From Bacteroidales bacterium (GTDB lineage: Bacteria > Bacteroidota > Bacteroidia > Bacteroidales > Muribaculaceae): 37,952 bases of DNA. Where the stretch lies: the NCBI GenBank assembly GCA_029224905.1, contig JAQXVL010000064.1, positions 1 through 37,952 on the forward strand, given 5' to 3'. Position numbers and translations under genes: made by a program. The notes beneath the pieces were generated by a model. That model did no database searches. It saw only the letters and a list, made by a program, of their open reading frames with translations, and was not told where the DNA came from. Shown piece after piece: positions 25,847 through 33,848 of this stretch; position 1 is the stretch's first letter, and the number at the start of each line of letters is the position of its first letter.

Positions 25847-28800
25847 CTATTTCACAATGAGTTTTGTGGTCGAAATCTTGCCGGCTACGGTGATTTGGAG
25901 CAAATAGATGCCCTTAGCCACGCCGCGAAGGCTCATCGACGAGCAATTCGAAGCCTCGGCAACAGCAGAGCCTGTAGCATTGAGCAAGCGTGCGCGGTCG
26001 ACTGACGTGCCGAATGCAACGTAGTCGCTTGCCGGATTCGGATAGACCTTTACACCGGCTTGAAGATTGCCTACAGCGCCGTTGCCGATGGTAAATGCTA
26101 CGCTTACAGGAGCCGATTCGCCTTCTTCGTAGACGCTGACAACTTTTGCCGTGTGGTAGCCTTCTTCGACAATGCCGAGGTCGTAGATAGTCGACTGTGT
26201 CGAGCCAACCTTAACGTCGTCGAGATAGACGTCGAACGCCGAGAAAGTAGCCTTCCGTGCGGCGCGTGCTTGCGACGAAGCATTTTGGATGCCGATAAAC
26301 ACGTCGTCGACGCACAGCAGATAGCCGTTTTCGGGCGTGAGGTAATGGATGCATACATAACGGGCGTCGCCGGGGATGGTGTATTGCTTCTGCGTCCAAC
26401 TGTCGCGAATCGTTTCGGGCGCTTCGGTAAGCCATACGAAGTCGGAAGGTTCGCGGCCTCCGACGGAGTAGCCCACTTGGATTTTCTCTTTATTCCAAAG
26501 GTCGGTATCGCCCCACTCTTGTCCGGCTAAGTCGGGGTCGGCTTTTGCGTAGAAACTAAACACGAAGTCTTTGCCGAAGTTCAGAGCCGGCGAGATGAAA
26601 TAGTCGTCGGGAGCCGGGGCGGGACGCGAGCCGTCGCCGGCAGAGTAGTTGCTCTTGAACATCAAGTATTGGTCGCCGCTGTAGGGCGGATTTGCGTCGG
26701 AAACGTCCGTGCTGAGTTCGTTTGGCGCAAAAATCATCGCCGCAATCGGTGCCCATTCGTTAGGATAAGCGTCATATTCGCTGTCGGCACCATAAGGAAT
26801 ACCTTGGTCGCCGTCGATGTAGTACCATTTATACTTGCCCGTCGGATTGATTTGCCATTTGTCGTAGGTTTCGAAATCGTCGAAAATATTCGTTTCCGTG
26901 CCCGACACTTCGCGATTCCAAGTCAAGGTAACACGTCCTGCGCCGTCAACCTCGGCATTGAGGTTGTAAGGCGCCGTGATTTCGTCGGTGTCGCCGGTAT
27001 CGCCGCCCGAAGTTCCGCCACCGAGGTCGGTGATTGTCACGTCGGTAATGTAGATATTGTAGCGGCCTTTGGGCGAAGTAGCGCGGAACGATATGTTGTA
27101 GATGCCGTCGGCGGTAATCTCGGGCAACTGAACGGTGCTGAAAGCTCCGTCGCCTGTTTTTACGGTGTAGTTTTTGAGCATAGCGGCTTGCGCTTCAGCT
27201 GTGCGGCCTTGACCGAAATGCACTTCGAAGGTTTCTTCATAGTTGGCATTTGCGCCGCGATAGTTGAACTTCAACTCGTAGGAGTGTCCGGCTTTGAGGC
27301 GGAGGTCCGGCGAAATGAGATAGTCGTCGGCATCGTTTGCATTGTCGTATTGATACATTGCAAAGCATGCATAATCTTTCAAGTCACGCTTTTTCCACGA
27401 CCATGTCGAGCCGCCGTTGACGTTAACAACGGTCCACGTGTTGAACACCGTTACGTCTTCGAACAAGCAGTTGTACGGGAATTGAGCGATTGTGCTGCCG
27501 AGCGAAATTTCGACACTGGTAGCCGCAGCGCCCACGCCGGCTGAGTTGTGCGACTCGACGGTGTAACTGTATTTATCGATGTCGACAATCGACGCGTCGA
27601 CAAATTCAGTGCCTTTTTGGTCGGTAGCGAGCACCACTTCGTCGGGATGACGAGTAATCTTATAGCCTAACGACGAGCGGTCAATCCAGCCGTTGTGGAT
27701 GCCGAGTTCGGGCTCGGTCCATTGAAGGATTGCCGAGCCGTCGTCGTTACGACCGATGCCGAGGTGAGTTACCGCAGCGGGCACGTCGGCTCCCACCCAC
27801 TGATGGAGAGCGGCTGTCATGCCGTCGCCGACTGAATTGGTGGCTATGACTGAATATGTATAAAGTCCCGGCTCGTCGGTTTGGTCGACAAACGTCATCT
27901 CCGCACCTACCGCAGGAGCGGTAAACGTCTTGACAACGTCGCTGCCGCGCACAACTTTTACAGTCGAAAGCGTAGCGATGTCGGAGCCGTCGAAAGTCTT
28001 CGTCGGATTGGTCCAAAGTAGTGTAACTTTGTTTGCGCCATCCCGGTCGACAATAGCGCGGAAATTGCCGGCTGCGGCAGGTGCGGCACCTGCTGGCTGT
28101 GTGAAGGGGATGTAAAGACCAGCCAAACGGCTGTCGGTTCCCAAATTATCGACTACGGAAGCTACTCCTGTTTCGGTGTCGATGACTGCCAAGTTGGAAA
28201 CTATCGACTTATAGTCGGCAGCCCAATAAAGCGTTTCGGTGTCGTGGTCGAACTCCATAGTCTGCAAATACTGACCGGGTTGCAATCCCGTCGGCCCGAC
28301 TACAACCTCGCTCCAATCGTTATCGCGGTCAAACTTCACAAGCATGCCGTTGGCGTTGACCGAATAGAGCGTGCCGTCGAGCGATGCGGCAAGCGTAAGA
28401 TAGGTCGGATTGATAAGCGTCGTCCAATCTATCCACTCTTTCTCAACGGTAACGACTCCCGTATTGAGGTTTATGCTCATCAGAAACGAGTATTCGAAGG
28501 TCAGGCTTGTGAGTATCTCGTCAGAGCCTACGGCGCGGCCGATGGCATACATCTTGCCGGTCGAATAGTCGTAAGTCATATCGTTCATAATAAACGCCTT
28601 ATCCGACCAATCGGCAATGTCGGAAACGGCACCGGTCGACAAATCGACCGTCGAAAATGCCAACGGAATCAAGTCTTGATTTTCGGCATCGTCGCTATAG
28701 CGATAGAAATAGTACTTTCCATTAGCAAAAGCGCCGGCAAATGCCTTATCCGCCAACGGGAAAAGCGACGTCAATTGCGTCGGAGCACTTAGGTCGAACG

Positions 28801-29002
28801 ACGCCAAACCGAGAGGCACTCCACCGCGGTCGCGCGTCACCCAGCCGTATGCCGTTTTCGACGGAACTACGACCGCCGACTTCTTTTGAACAGACGGAGC
28901 CTCACGCTTGGGGGCTGCAAACTTTTTCGGTATGCCTGCCATCGCCGTAACCGACAATGTGCACGCTACCAATGCGAGAATTAATCGTGAAATCGTTTTC
29001 AT
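25847..29002 (-). CDS. Large secreted adhesin-like protein with T9SS sorting domain
   Basis: A 1051-aa protein. Signal peptide 1-22. A propeller-like region follows (about 50-300, KYYFYRYSDD, KMYAIGRAVG, TLYSVNANGML). Then come two fibronectin III-like domains (about 315-495), a choice-of-anchor J / cleaved-adhesin-like domain (about 500-660, ADDYLISPDLRL), a third fibronectin III stretch (about 677-690), and a second anchor J-like domain (about 695-880, PDDYFISPALNF). After another beta domain the type A T9SS C-terminal domain begins with VKVYPNPASDY at about 984 and ends KLIVK. It is exported and probably held on the cell surface. The enzymatic part, if any, is not recognised. It is monocistronic, with its own promoter and terminator. 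Confidence 0.8.
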   Translation of the reverse strand: MKTISRLILALVACTLSVTAMAGIPKKFAAPKREAPSVQKKSAVVVPSKTAYGWVTRDRGGVPLGLASFDLSAPTQLTSLFPLADKAFAGAFANGKYYFYRYSDDAENQDLIPLAFSTVDLSTGAVSDIADWSDKAFIMNDMTYDYSTGKMYAIGRAVGSDEILTSLTFEYSFLMSINLNTGVVTVEKEWIDWTTLINPTYLTLAASLDGTLYSVNANGMLVKFDRDNDWSEVVVGPTGLQPGQYLQTMEFDHDTETLYWAADYKSIVSNLAVIDTETGVASVVDNLGTDSRLAGLYIPFTQPAGAAPAAAGNFRAIVDRDGANKVTLLWTNPTKTFDGSDIATLSTVKVVRGSDVVKTFTAPAVGAEMTFVDQTDEPGLYTYSVIATNSVGDGMTAALHQWVGADVPAAVTHLGIGRNDDGSAILQWTEPELGIHNGWIDRSSLGYKITRHPDEVVLATDQKGTEFVDASIVDIDKYSYTVESHNSAGVGAAATSVEISLGSTIAQFPYNCLFEDVTVFNTWTVVNVNGGSTWSWKKRDLKDYACFAMYQYDNANDADDYLISPDLRLKAGHSYELKFNYRGANANYEETFEVHFGQGRTAEAQAAMLKNYTVKTGDGAFSTVQLPEITADGIYNISFRATSPKGRYNIYITDVTITDLGGGTSGGDTGDTDEITAPYNLNAEVDGAGRVTLTWNREVSGTETNIFDDFETYDKWQINPTGKYKWYYIDGDQGIPYGADSEYDAYPNEWAPIAAMIFAPNELSTDVSDANPPYSGDQYLMFKSNYSAGDGSRPAPAPDDYFISPALNFGKDFVFSFYAKADPDLAGQEWGDTDLWNKEKIQVGYSVGGREPSDFVWLTEAPETIRDSWTQKQYTIPGDARYVCIHYLTPENGYLLCVDDVFIGIQNASSQARAARKATFSAFDVYLDDVKVGSTQSTIYDLGIVEEGYHTAKVVSVYEEGESAPVSVAFTIGNGAVGNLQAGVKVYPNPASDYVAFGTSVDRARLLNATGSAVAEASNCSSMSLRGVAKGIYLLQITVAGKISTTKLIVK

Positions 29003-29043
29003 TATCTTTGTGTTTAAAATATTCTTATGATAAAAGAGCGAGG

Positions 29044-29075
29044 CAAATTTAGCAATTTTTCAGAATTTTCGCAAT
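29044..29075 (-). promoter_or_regulatory. Promoter of the T9SS adhesin-like gene
   Basis: On the minus strand ATTG (29075-29072), 20 nt, TAAATTTG (29051-29044), with about 35 nt of leader before the ATG at 29002. Confidence 0.6.
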
Positions 29076-29151
29076 TTTCGTTGTAAAAATCTACGAATAA
29101 CGTAAATATATTTGCAATTATTCAATACAAACAATTATTACAACCGTGAAT

Positions 29152-29182
29152 TTTGTCATTTTATCGCTTTCGCTTATCTTTG
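29152..29182 (+). promoter_or_regulatory. Promoter of the outer-membrane barrel / S41 operon
   Basis: TTTG (29152-29155), 19 nt, TATCTTTG (29175-29182). The predicted transcript begins at about 29189, so translation from any codon before that is excluded and the ATG at 29205 is the start. Confidence 0.75.
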
Positions 29183-29204
29183 TAGGAAACAAAAAACTCA
29201 AAGA

Positions 29205-29927
29205 ATGAATCTGAGAATAAATCTCACCATATTATTCGCAGCCATAACGGCACTCAGCGCATCAGCACAATTCAGCATCGGACTTGAATTTGGCGGCGTG
29301 CGCAACAACCTCGACACCGACACAGGCTACGCCTACGACCTACGCTACGGCGGACGCAACGGAGCCACTGTCGGCATTGCTTTGGGCTACGACTTCAACG
29401 ACTGGTTCGCTCTGCGTGCCGTGCCGACATATATGCAAAAAGGCTACAAGATGCACCGCACCGGCATCTATGAAGGCATCTACGAAAAGACCAACAACAC
29501 CTATATCGACGTACCGCTTACCGCCTGCTTTTCGTTCGGCGGAAAGAAAGTGAAAGGCTTTGTCGACCTCGGCGCATACGTCGGACGATGGACCTCGAGT
29601 CACCGTTGCGGCGAGACACCGCTTCCCGACAGCCCGCTCGACGGCGACGACTACGAGAGCACCATCATGCCGCCCGACGCAGTCTATCACTACGACGAAT
29701 CCGTGCCCTTCAACGCCAAGCGCGACAACCGTTTCGACGGTGGTATGATTGCCGGTTTGGGCGTGAAATATCGCATCAGCGACAGTTTCGGAATCTCCGG
29801 CGAAGCAAAAATGCTCTACGGTCTGTCGGATCTCTACAAAAAGTCGGCGGCAAGTCAGCCTCGCTACAACACAACCTACTCGTTTACCATAGGTGCAACG
29901 TACTTCTTCAAAACCAACAAGAAATGA
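29205..29927 (+). CDS. Outer-membrane beta-barrel protein
   Basis: A 240-aa protein. The start at 29205 is chosen because the promoter lies just upstream and because it gives a proper signal peptide (MNLRINLTILFAAITALSAS, then AQ). The frame is open to 29112, but that extension is not signal-like. Mature strands such as FSIGLEFGGVRNN, VGIALGYDFNDWFALRAVP, YIDVPLTACFSFGGKKVKGFVDLGAYVG and TYSFTIGATYFFK alternate as in an 8- to 10-strand barrel of the OMP_b-brl_2 / PorT-like kind. The stop overlaps the start of the S41 protease gene by 4 bp (ATGA), so the two are translationally coupled. Confidence 0.75.
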   Translation: MNLRINLTILFAAITALSASAQFSIGLEFGGVRNNLDTDTGYAYDLRYGGRNGATVGIALGYDFNDWFALRAVPTYMQKGYKMHRTGIYEGIYEKTNNTYIDVPLTACFSFGGKKVKGFVDLGAYVGRWTSSHRCGETPLPDSPLDGDDYESTIMPPDAVYHYDESVPFNAKRDNRFDGGMIAGLGVKYRISDSFGISGEAKMLYGLSDLYKKSAASQPRYNTTYSFTIGATYFFKTNKK

Positions 29928-31132
29928 AACGCAATATTCTCCTGATAGCACTCATAGCACTCCTAACCGGTTGCCGCGATGAAGCGCCCGAAATCTACGA
30001 CCCGAACGACCTCGACTACCTCACCTTGACTCAGCAATTCGACAGAGTGTGGCAAGGCATCAACAACTACTACTCGTGGTGGGAAGTCGACACTACCGAC
30101 TGGGATGCCGCACGCGCCAAATATCGTCCGCAAATCGAAGAGCTCGACCGCGTCGAATTTGCCTCGACCGACGAACTCGAGAGAATATATACGGAAATGT
30201 GCGCGAGCCTGCGCGACCACCATATGGCTATCTTTATCCGCAACATCAAGCGTCCCGACTCCGACCGCGCTTCGTTCTGGGTGTCGCCCGGCGGCGACGA
30301 AGCGGCGGCTCGACCTTACTACCACGTTCAGCAAGAAGAACGACTCTTCAGCGACGCTTTCGCTGAAAGTTTTCACAAAACCGGACGAACTTCGAACGTC
30401 AAAGAAACATTTGCCGACACGTCGCGCGACGCCGAGCACTACCTGTCGTGCCTCATCGACAACGATATCCTCTACCTACGCCTGTCGATTTTCTTTATCA
30501 CCTACCGTTTCACAAAACTCACCGACAGTTTTAACCGACAAGTAAAAGACGTGGTAGACAACTACATCGACCTGGCACAAAATCACGCCAACCTCAAAGG
30601 CATAATCGTCGACGTGCGCAATAACGGCGGCGGATACAACAACGACCAAAACTACGTTATGGGACCGCTCATCGACGACAAATTCCTGATAGGCTATTTC
30701 CGCTCGAAAACCGGAACGGGTCGATACGACTTCGGACCGTGGACGCCCTACTCGCTCCACCCGTACAGCAAAGAGCGCACTGCCCCGAAATGCCCGGTTG
30801 TGGTACTTGCCGACGTGCGCAGCATCAGCAATGCCGAAATCACAGCACAGATTGCCAAGCAGATGCCCAACGGCGTCGTTGTCGGCGAACGCACCTACGG
30901 AGCCACCGGAAGCCTTGTCGACGACGTCGACCTCTACTACAACGGCTCTTTCGGCAGCACGAGCGGCGACCACTACGTCAAAACAACCACATGGATGTAT
31001 AAAACCGCCAACGACGAAATCGTGGAAGGAATTGGCATAACTCCCGACATTTCTTGCCCGTTCGACGCCGAAAGCCTAAAAGCCGGCATCGACAACCAAC
31101 TGAACGCCGCAATAGATTATATTAAAAGGTAA
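29924..31132 (+). CDS. S41-family peptidase, lipoprotein
   Basis: A 402-aa protein. The lipoprotein signal MKRNILLIALIALLTGC gives lipidated Cys17. The start at 29924 is chosen over the longer open frame because of the lipobox and the ATGA overlap. The N-terminal helical domain has LRDHH (His99, His100), matching the LxDxH motif. The core has IIVDVRNNGGGYNN and nucleophile Ser302 in VRSISNAE. Where bacterial Tsp/CtpA enzymes have TFGKG with the catalytic Lys, this protein reads TYGATG. It therefore looks like the Ser-His tricorn/IRBP-like branch rather than a Ser-Lys dyad. No PDZ domain is evident. Substrate unknown. Confidence 0.82.
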   Translation: MKRNILLIALIALLTGCRDEAPEIYDPNDLDYLTLTQQFDRVWQGINNYYSWWEVDTTDWDAARAKYRPQIEELDRVEFASTDELERIYTEMCASLRDHHMAIFIRNIKRPDSDRASFWVSPGGDEAAARPYYHVQQEERLFSDAFAESFHKTGRTSNVKETFADTSRDAEHYLSCLIDNDILYLRLSIFFITYRFTKLTDSFNRQVKDVVDNYIDLAQNHANLKGIIVDVRNNGGGYNNDQNYVMGPLIDDKFLIGYFRSKTGTGRYDFGPWTPYSLHPYSKERTAPKCPVVVLADVRSISNAEITAQIAKQMPNGVVVGERTYGATGSLVDDVDLYYNGSFGSTSGDHYVKTTTWMYKTANDEIVEGIGITPDISCPFDAESLKAGIDNQLNAAIDYIKR

Positions 31133-31170
31133 GTGTGGCCATTAGTACCATAAGACTCATTAACATTTGA

Positions 31171-31413
31171 AGTTCCGGAGTTATTAAGACCAACACATTT
31201 CTTTCCGAAGGCGACCGTACTATCGACCAAATAGTGCAGTCAGCGCGTAGTGGCAAGCAAAATATCGCAGAAGGTTCAGTGGCGGCTTCTACTTCTGCTG
31301 AAACGGAAATAAAACTAAAAAATGAGCCTAATGGGACAAATAAACCGTATAGTATCACGACCGCCGAGATAATCCGCCGACGGATTTGGGAGGGGATAAA
31401 ACTAAAAAGATGA
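31171..31413 (+). pseudogene. Remnant of a four-helix-bundle (suffix-domain) protein gene
   Basis: An open frame of 80 codons right after an in-frame TGA (31168). RTIDQIVQSARSGKQNIAEGS and the following ASTSAETEIKL (about 31216-31317) match the core of Bacteroidetes four-helix-bundle suffix-domain proteins. The family N-terminal helix is absent, and after TEIKL the sequence (KNEPNGTNKPYSI) no longer follows the family, so the gene is broken at both ends. It lies between the S41 gene and the tRNA operon. The opposite-strand frame here is a shadow. Confidence 0.65.
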
Positions 31414-31431
31414 AACCTGAATGATTTCATC
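31404..31431 (-). terminator. Terminator of the tRNA operon
   Basis: On the minus strand GATGAAA / TTTCATC (31431-31425 with 31415-31409) and a 9-nt loop, followed by TTTTT. It lies 8 bp after the tRNA-Glu 3' end. Confidence 0.8.
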
Positions 31432-31438
31432 CTTGCAG

Positions 31439-31510
31439 TAGCGCCTACGGGAATCGAACCCGTGTTTTAGCCGTGAGAGGGCCACGTCCTAGCCTCTAGA
31501 CGAAAGCGCC
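31439..31510 (-). tRNA. tRNA-Glu (anticodon CTC)
   Basis: 72 nt. The D-arm start TTCGTCTAGAGG is typical of tRNA-Glu. The anticodon loop CTCTCAC has anticodon CTC, closed by a 5-bp stem with one G-U pair. T arm ACGGG-TTCGATT-CCCGT. The acceptor stem contains two wobble pairs, including G1-U72. CCA is not encoded. Confidence 0.9.
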
Positions 31511-31525
31511 TTCCTATGTTTTATT

Positions 31526-31612
31526 TGGTGTCCAGGATGAGACTCGAACTCACACGATCCAATGACCACTACCCCCTCAAAGTAGCGCGTCTACCAATTC
31601 CGCCACCTGGAC
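31526..31612 (-). tRNA. tRNA-Leu (anticodon GAG)
   Basis: 87 nt, class II with a long variable arm. Acceptor GTCCAGG / CCTGGAC is perfect. The anticodon loop TTGAGGG has anticodon GAG; T arm GTGAG-TTCGAGT-CTCAT. Discriminator A and an encoded CCA, unlike the other tRNAs of this operon. Confidence 0.93.
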
Positions 31613-31621
31613 AAGTTGTTG

Positions 31622-31694
<73 letters not shown>

Positions 31695-31729
31695 GATTTA
31701 CCGGTGCTGCTCTCAGCATTGTTTCTTGG

Positions 31730-31802
<73 letters not shown>

Positions 31803-31869
31803 ATTTGCCGTTGCCGGCATACTAACCTTTTCAATATCCTATGCAAACTTGTTTTCTCGTTTGCGATTG

Positions 31870-31901
31870 CAAAGGTAGAGAGTTTTTTTGAATCAGCCAA
31901 A
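31870..31901 (-). promoter_or_regulatory. Promoter of the tRNA operon
   Basis: On the minus strand TTTG (31901-31898), 20 nt, TACCTTTG (31877-31870). This is the closest match to the full consensus among the promoters here, as expected for a stable RNA operon. Confidence 0.8.
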
Positions 31902-31951
31902 TTTTTCAACGCATTTTTTCAACAAAAAATCTATCTTTTTTCGGCTAAAAT

Positions 31952-32554
31952 TTATAACATCTTATTTTGCAACATATTAAAGAACTCTTGGCGGAGCGAA
32001 ATATTTTCAAATTCGCCGCTATATTCTATTGTTTGCGTTGCCGAAAGCTCTTTTTCAACGCCGCGCATCTTCATGCAAAGGTGCTCGGCAGAGCAGCAAA
32101 CGATAACTCCTTTTGCGCTGAGCGTCGACGTCAGTGCGTCGCAAATCTCGCGCGTGAGGCGTTCTTGCACCTGAAGTCGGCGGGCATAGACCTCCACCAA
32201 GCGAGCCAGTTTGCTCAGCCCTATCATATTTACGTCGGGAATATATCCGATTGTCACCTTGCCGTAGAATGGCAAAATGTGGTGTTCGCAAAGCGAATAG
32301 AACTCGATGTCGCGCACCACGACGATTTTCGAGCCGGCATATTCGAATATTGCCGAGCTCAGCACCGTCTGTGCGTCGCGGCGGTAGCCCGATGTGAGGA
32401 AAGCCAATGCTTTGGCGGCACGCATAGGGGTTTTGCGCAAGCCATCGCGTTCGGGGTCTTCGCCGATGAGTTGCAAGATTGCTTTATAATGGTCGGCAAT
32501 GGCTTTCACTTTTTCCATTTCCATACCATCCAACATAGAAGTGTTGTCCATCAT
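31952..32554 (-). CDS. folE: GTP cyclohydrolase I
   Basis: A 200-aa protein. GEDPERDGLRKTPMRAAKA, EFYSLCEHHILPFYGKVTIGY (zinc Cys and catalytic His), GLSKLARLVEVYARRLQVQERLT, CCSAEHLCM (second zinc Cys) and the C-terminal SLRQEFFNML are classic FolE features. It forms dihydroneopterin triphosphate from GTP, the first step of folate synthesis. Its start overlaps the stop of the SPOR-protein gene by 4 bp (ATGA). Confidence 0.97.
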   Translation of the reverse strand: MMDNTSMLDGMEMEKVKAIADHYKAILQLIGEDPERDGLRKTPMRAAKALAFLTSGYRRDAQTVLSSAIFEYAGSKIVVVRDIEFYSLCEHHILPFYGKVTIGYIPDVNMIGLSKLARLVEVYARRLQVQERLTREICDALTSTLSAKGVIVCCSAEHLCMKMRGVEKELSATQTIEYSGEFENISLRQEFFNMLQNKML

Positions 32555-33027
32555 TCAATAATAGTTACTCTATCTCTAATGACAATCATATCGCCGGCGT
32601 AGGCGGGAAATGCCTTTTTGAGGTCGCGCATCGCTTCGACAGCCTCGTCGTGGTCGACGAAATCGCCCACCTTCAGGCGCCAATAGGGAGCCTTGTAGAT
32701 TGTATAAGTGCGCAAGTTGGGGAATGCCGCCGAGACGCGTGCAGCGATGGCTGACGCTTTGCTTTTGGCATTACGCGGATGGTTGTCGCTGTAGACTTGT
32801 ATGCGGTAGCCTGCCTTATGGACGAGGCGCGTACCCGACGACGAGCGGGCGGCAACTACCGTGTCCGACTCGATGCGACTCTGCAAACCTGCCGGCTCGT
32901 GCACTACGATGCGACCCTGCGACAACTTCTGCAGTGTGTCGGCAAGATTCTTTTGTGCATTTGCGCAGGGCATCGCCAAGACAACGGCAACTCCTACGGC
33001 ACTTAGATAATTTGAGATAGTTTTCAT
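32551..33027 (-). CDS. Exported SPOR-domain protein
   Basis: A 158-aa protein from MKTISNYLSAVG. The signal peptide ends near PCANAQ. The C-terminal half (about 80-158) is a SPOR domain: GYRIQVYSDN, AKSKASAIAARVSAAFP, YKAPYWRLKVGDF and EAMRDLKKAFP. SPOR domains bind glycan strands of peptidoglycan lacking side peptides. A Met seven codons upstream (33048) is rejected because it lies inside the hairpin at 33040-33075 and gives a poor signal peptide. TATATTTG on the minus strand (33053-33046) is a possible -7. It precedes folE with an ATGA overlap. Confidence 0.85.
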   Translation of the reverse strand: MKTISNYLSAVGVAVVLAMPCANAQKNLADTLQKLSQGRIVVHEPAGLQSRIESDTVVAARSSSGTRLVHKAGYRIQVYSDNHPRNAKSKASAIAARVSAAFPNLRTYTIYKAPYWRLKVGDFVDHDEAVEAMRDLKKAFPAYAGDMIVIRDRVTIIE

Positions 33028-33039
33028 AAATAAATCAAT

Positions 33040-33075
33040 AGGCTGCAAATATAATCAAAATATATATTGCAGCCT
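33040..33075 (-). terminator. Hairpin between tpiA and the SPOR gene
   Basis: A 9-bp stem AGGCTGCAA / TTGCAGCCT (33075-33067 with 33048-33040), extendable through an AT-rich part. It begins 18 bp after the tpiA stop and is followed by a moderately T-rich stretch. A -7-like box for the SPOR gene is buried in the second arm, so it may combine termination and promotion. Confidence 0.5.
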
Positions 33076-33092
33076 ATTTTATAAGGGTTTAA

Positions 33093-33848
33093 TTAGAATG
33101 CGTCAACGATACCCATAAACGAGTCAGCCTTGAGGGCAGCGCCGCCGATAAGACCGCCGTCTACGTCAGGCTTAGCGAAGAGTTCTTTAGCGTTGGTCGG
33201 TTTGCAGCTTCCGCCGTAGAGGATAGAAGTATTTTCTGCAACTTCAGCGCCATACTTGTCGGCAATAGTTTTGCGAATGAACGCGTGAATCTCTTGTGCT
33301 TGGTCGGCAGTAGCTGTTTTGCCCGTACCGATAGCCCAAACCGGCTCGTAAGCGAGTACGATTTTGCCGAAATCTTCAGCAGAGAGGTCGAACAACGAGC
33401 CTTCTACCTGAGCCTTAACAACGTCGAAGTAAGTGCCGTTTTCGCGTTCTTCGAGCACTTCGCCGATGCAGAAAATCGGAGTAAGTCCGTTAGCAAGAGC
33501 CAAACCAACTTTTTCTTTGAGGATTTCTGCAGTTTCGTGATAGTATTGACGACGCTCTGAGTGGCCGAGGATTACATATTTTGCACCTGTCGAAGCAACC
33601 ATAGCTGCCGACACTTCACCGGTGTAAGCGCCGCTCACTTTGTCTGCACAGTTTTCAGCGCTGAGACCGAGCTTGTCGGTATCGATTGCTGCTGCTACAG
33701 ATGCCAAGTGTGTGAAAGGAACGCCGATAATTACGTCACAGTTCGGTGTACGAGTCTTCAATGCCTCGTTAACTTCTTTAGCCAATGCAACACCCTCTTG
33801 AAGAGTAGTGTTCATCTTCCAGTTGCCTGCTACGATATTCTTTCTCAT
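33093..33848 (-). CDS. tpiA: Triosephosphate isomerase (in frame with the upstream gene)
   Basis: A 251-aa domain from [13 protein letters not shown], the full normal length. Catalytic residues are present: Lys11 in NWKMN, His96 in ILGHSERR and Glu168 in [13 protein letters not shown]; the phosphate loop [11 protein letters not shown] and GGLIGGAAL follow. It interconverts dihydroxyacetone phosphate and glyceraldehyde 3-phosphate in glycolysis. The reading frame continues upstream without a stop into the DoxX-like membrane protein, so a 688-aa fusion can be made. A promoter (33897-33929) lies inside the joined region, so separate TpiA is also expected. Confidence 0.97.
   Translation of the reverse strand: MRKNIVAGNWKMNTTLQEGVALAKEVNEALKTRTPNCDVIIGVPFTHLASVAAAIDTDKLGLSAENCADKVSGAYTGEVSAAMVASTGAKYVILGHSERRQYYHETAEILKEKVGLALANGLTPIFCIGEVLEERENGTYFDVVKAQVEGSLFDLSAEDFGKIVLAYEPVWAIGTGKTATADQAQEIHAFIRKTIADKYGAEVAENTSILYGGSCKPTNAKELFAKPDVDGGLIGGAALKADSFMGIVDAF

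Noticed and set aside
29112..29204. Upstream extension of the outer-membrane barrel frame
   Set aside because: It begins before the promoter boxes at 29152-29182, and the true signal peptide starts at 29205.
31122..31430. Minus-strand 102-codon frame beside the tRNA operon
   Set aside because: It is the complement of the four-helix-bundle remnant, whose plus-strand translation matches a known family.
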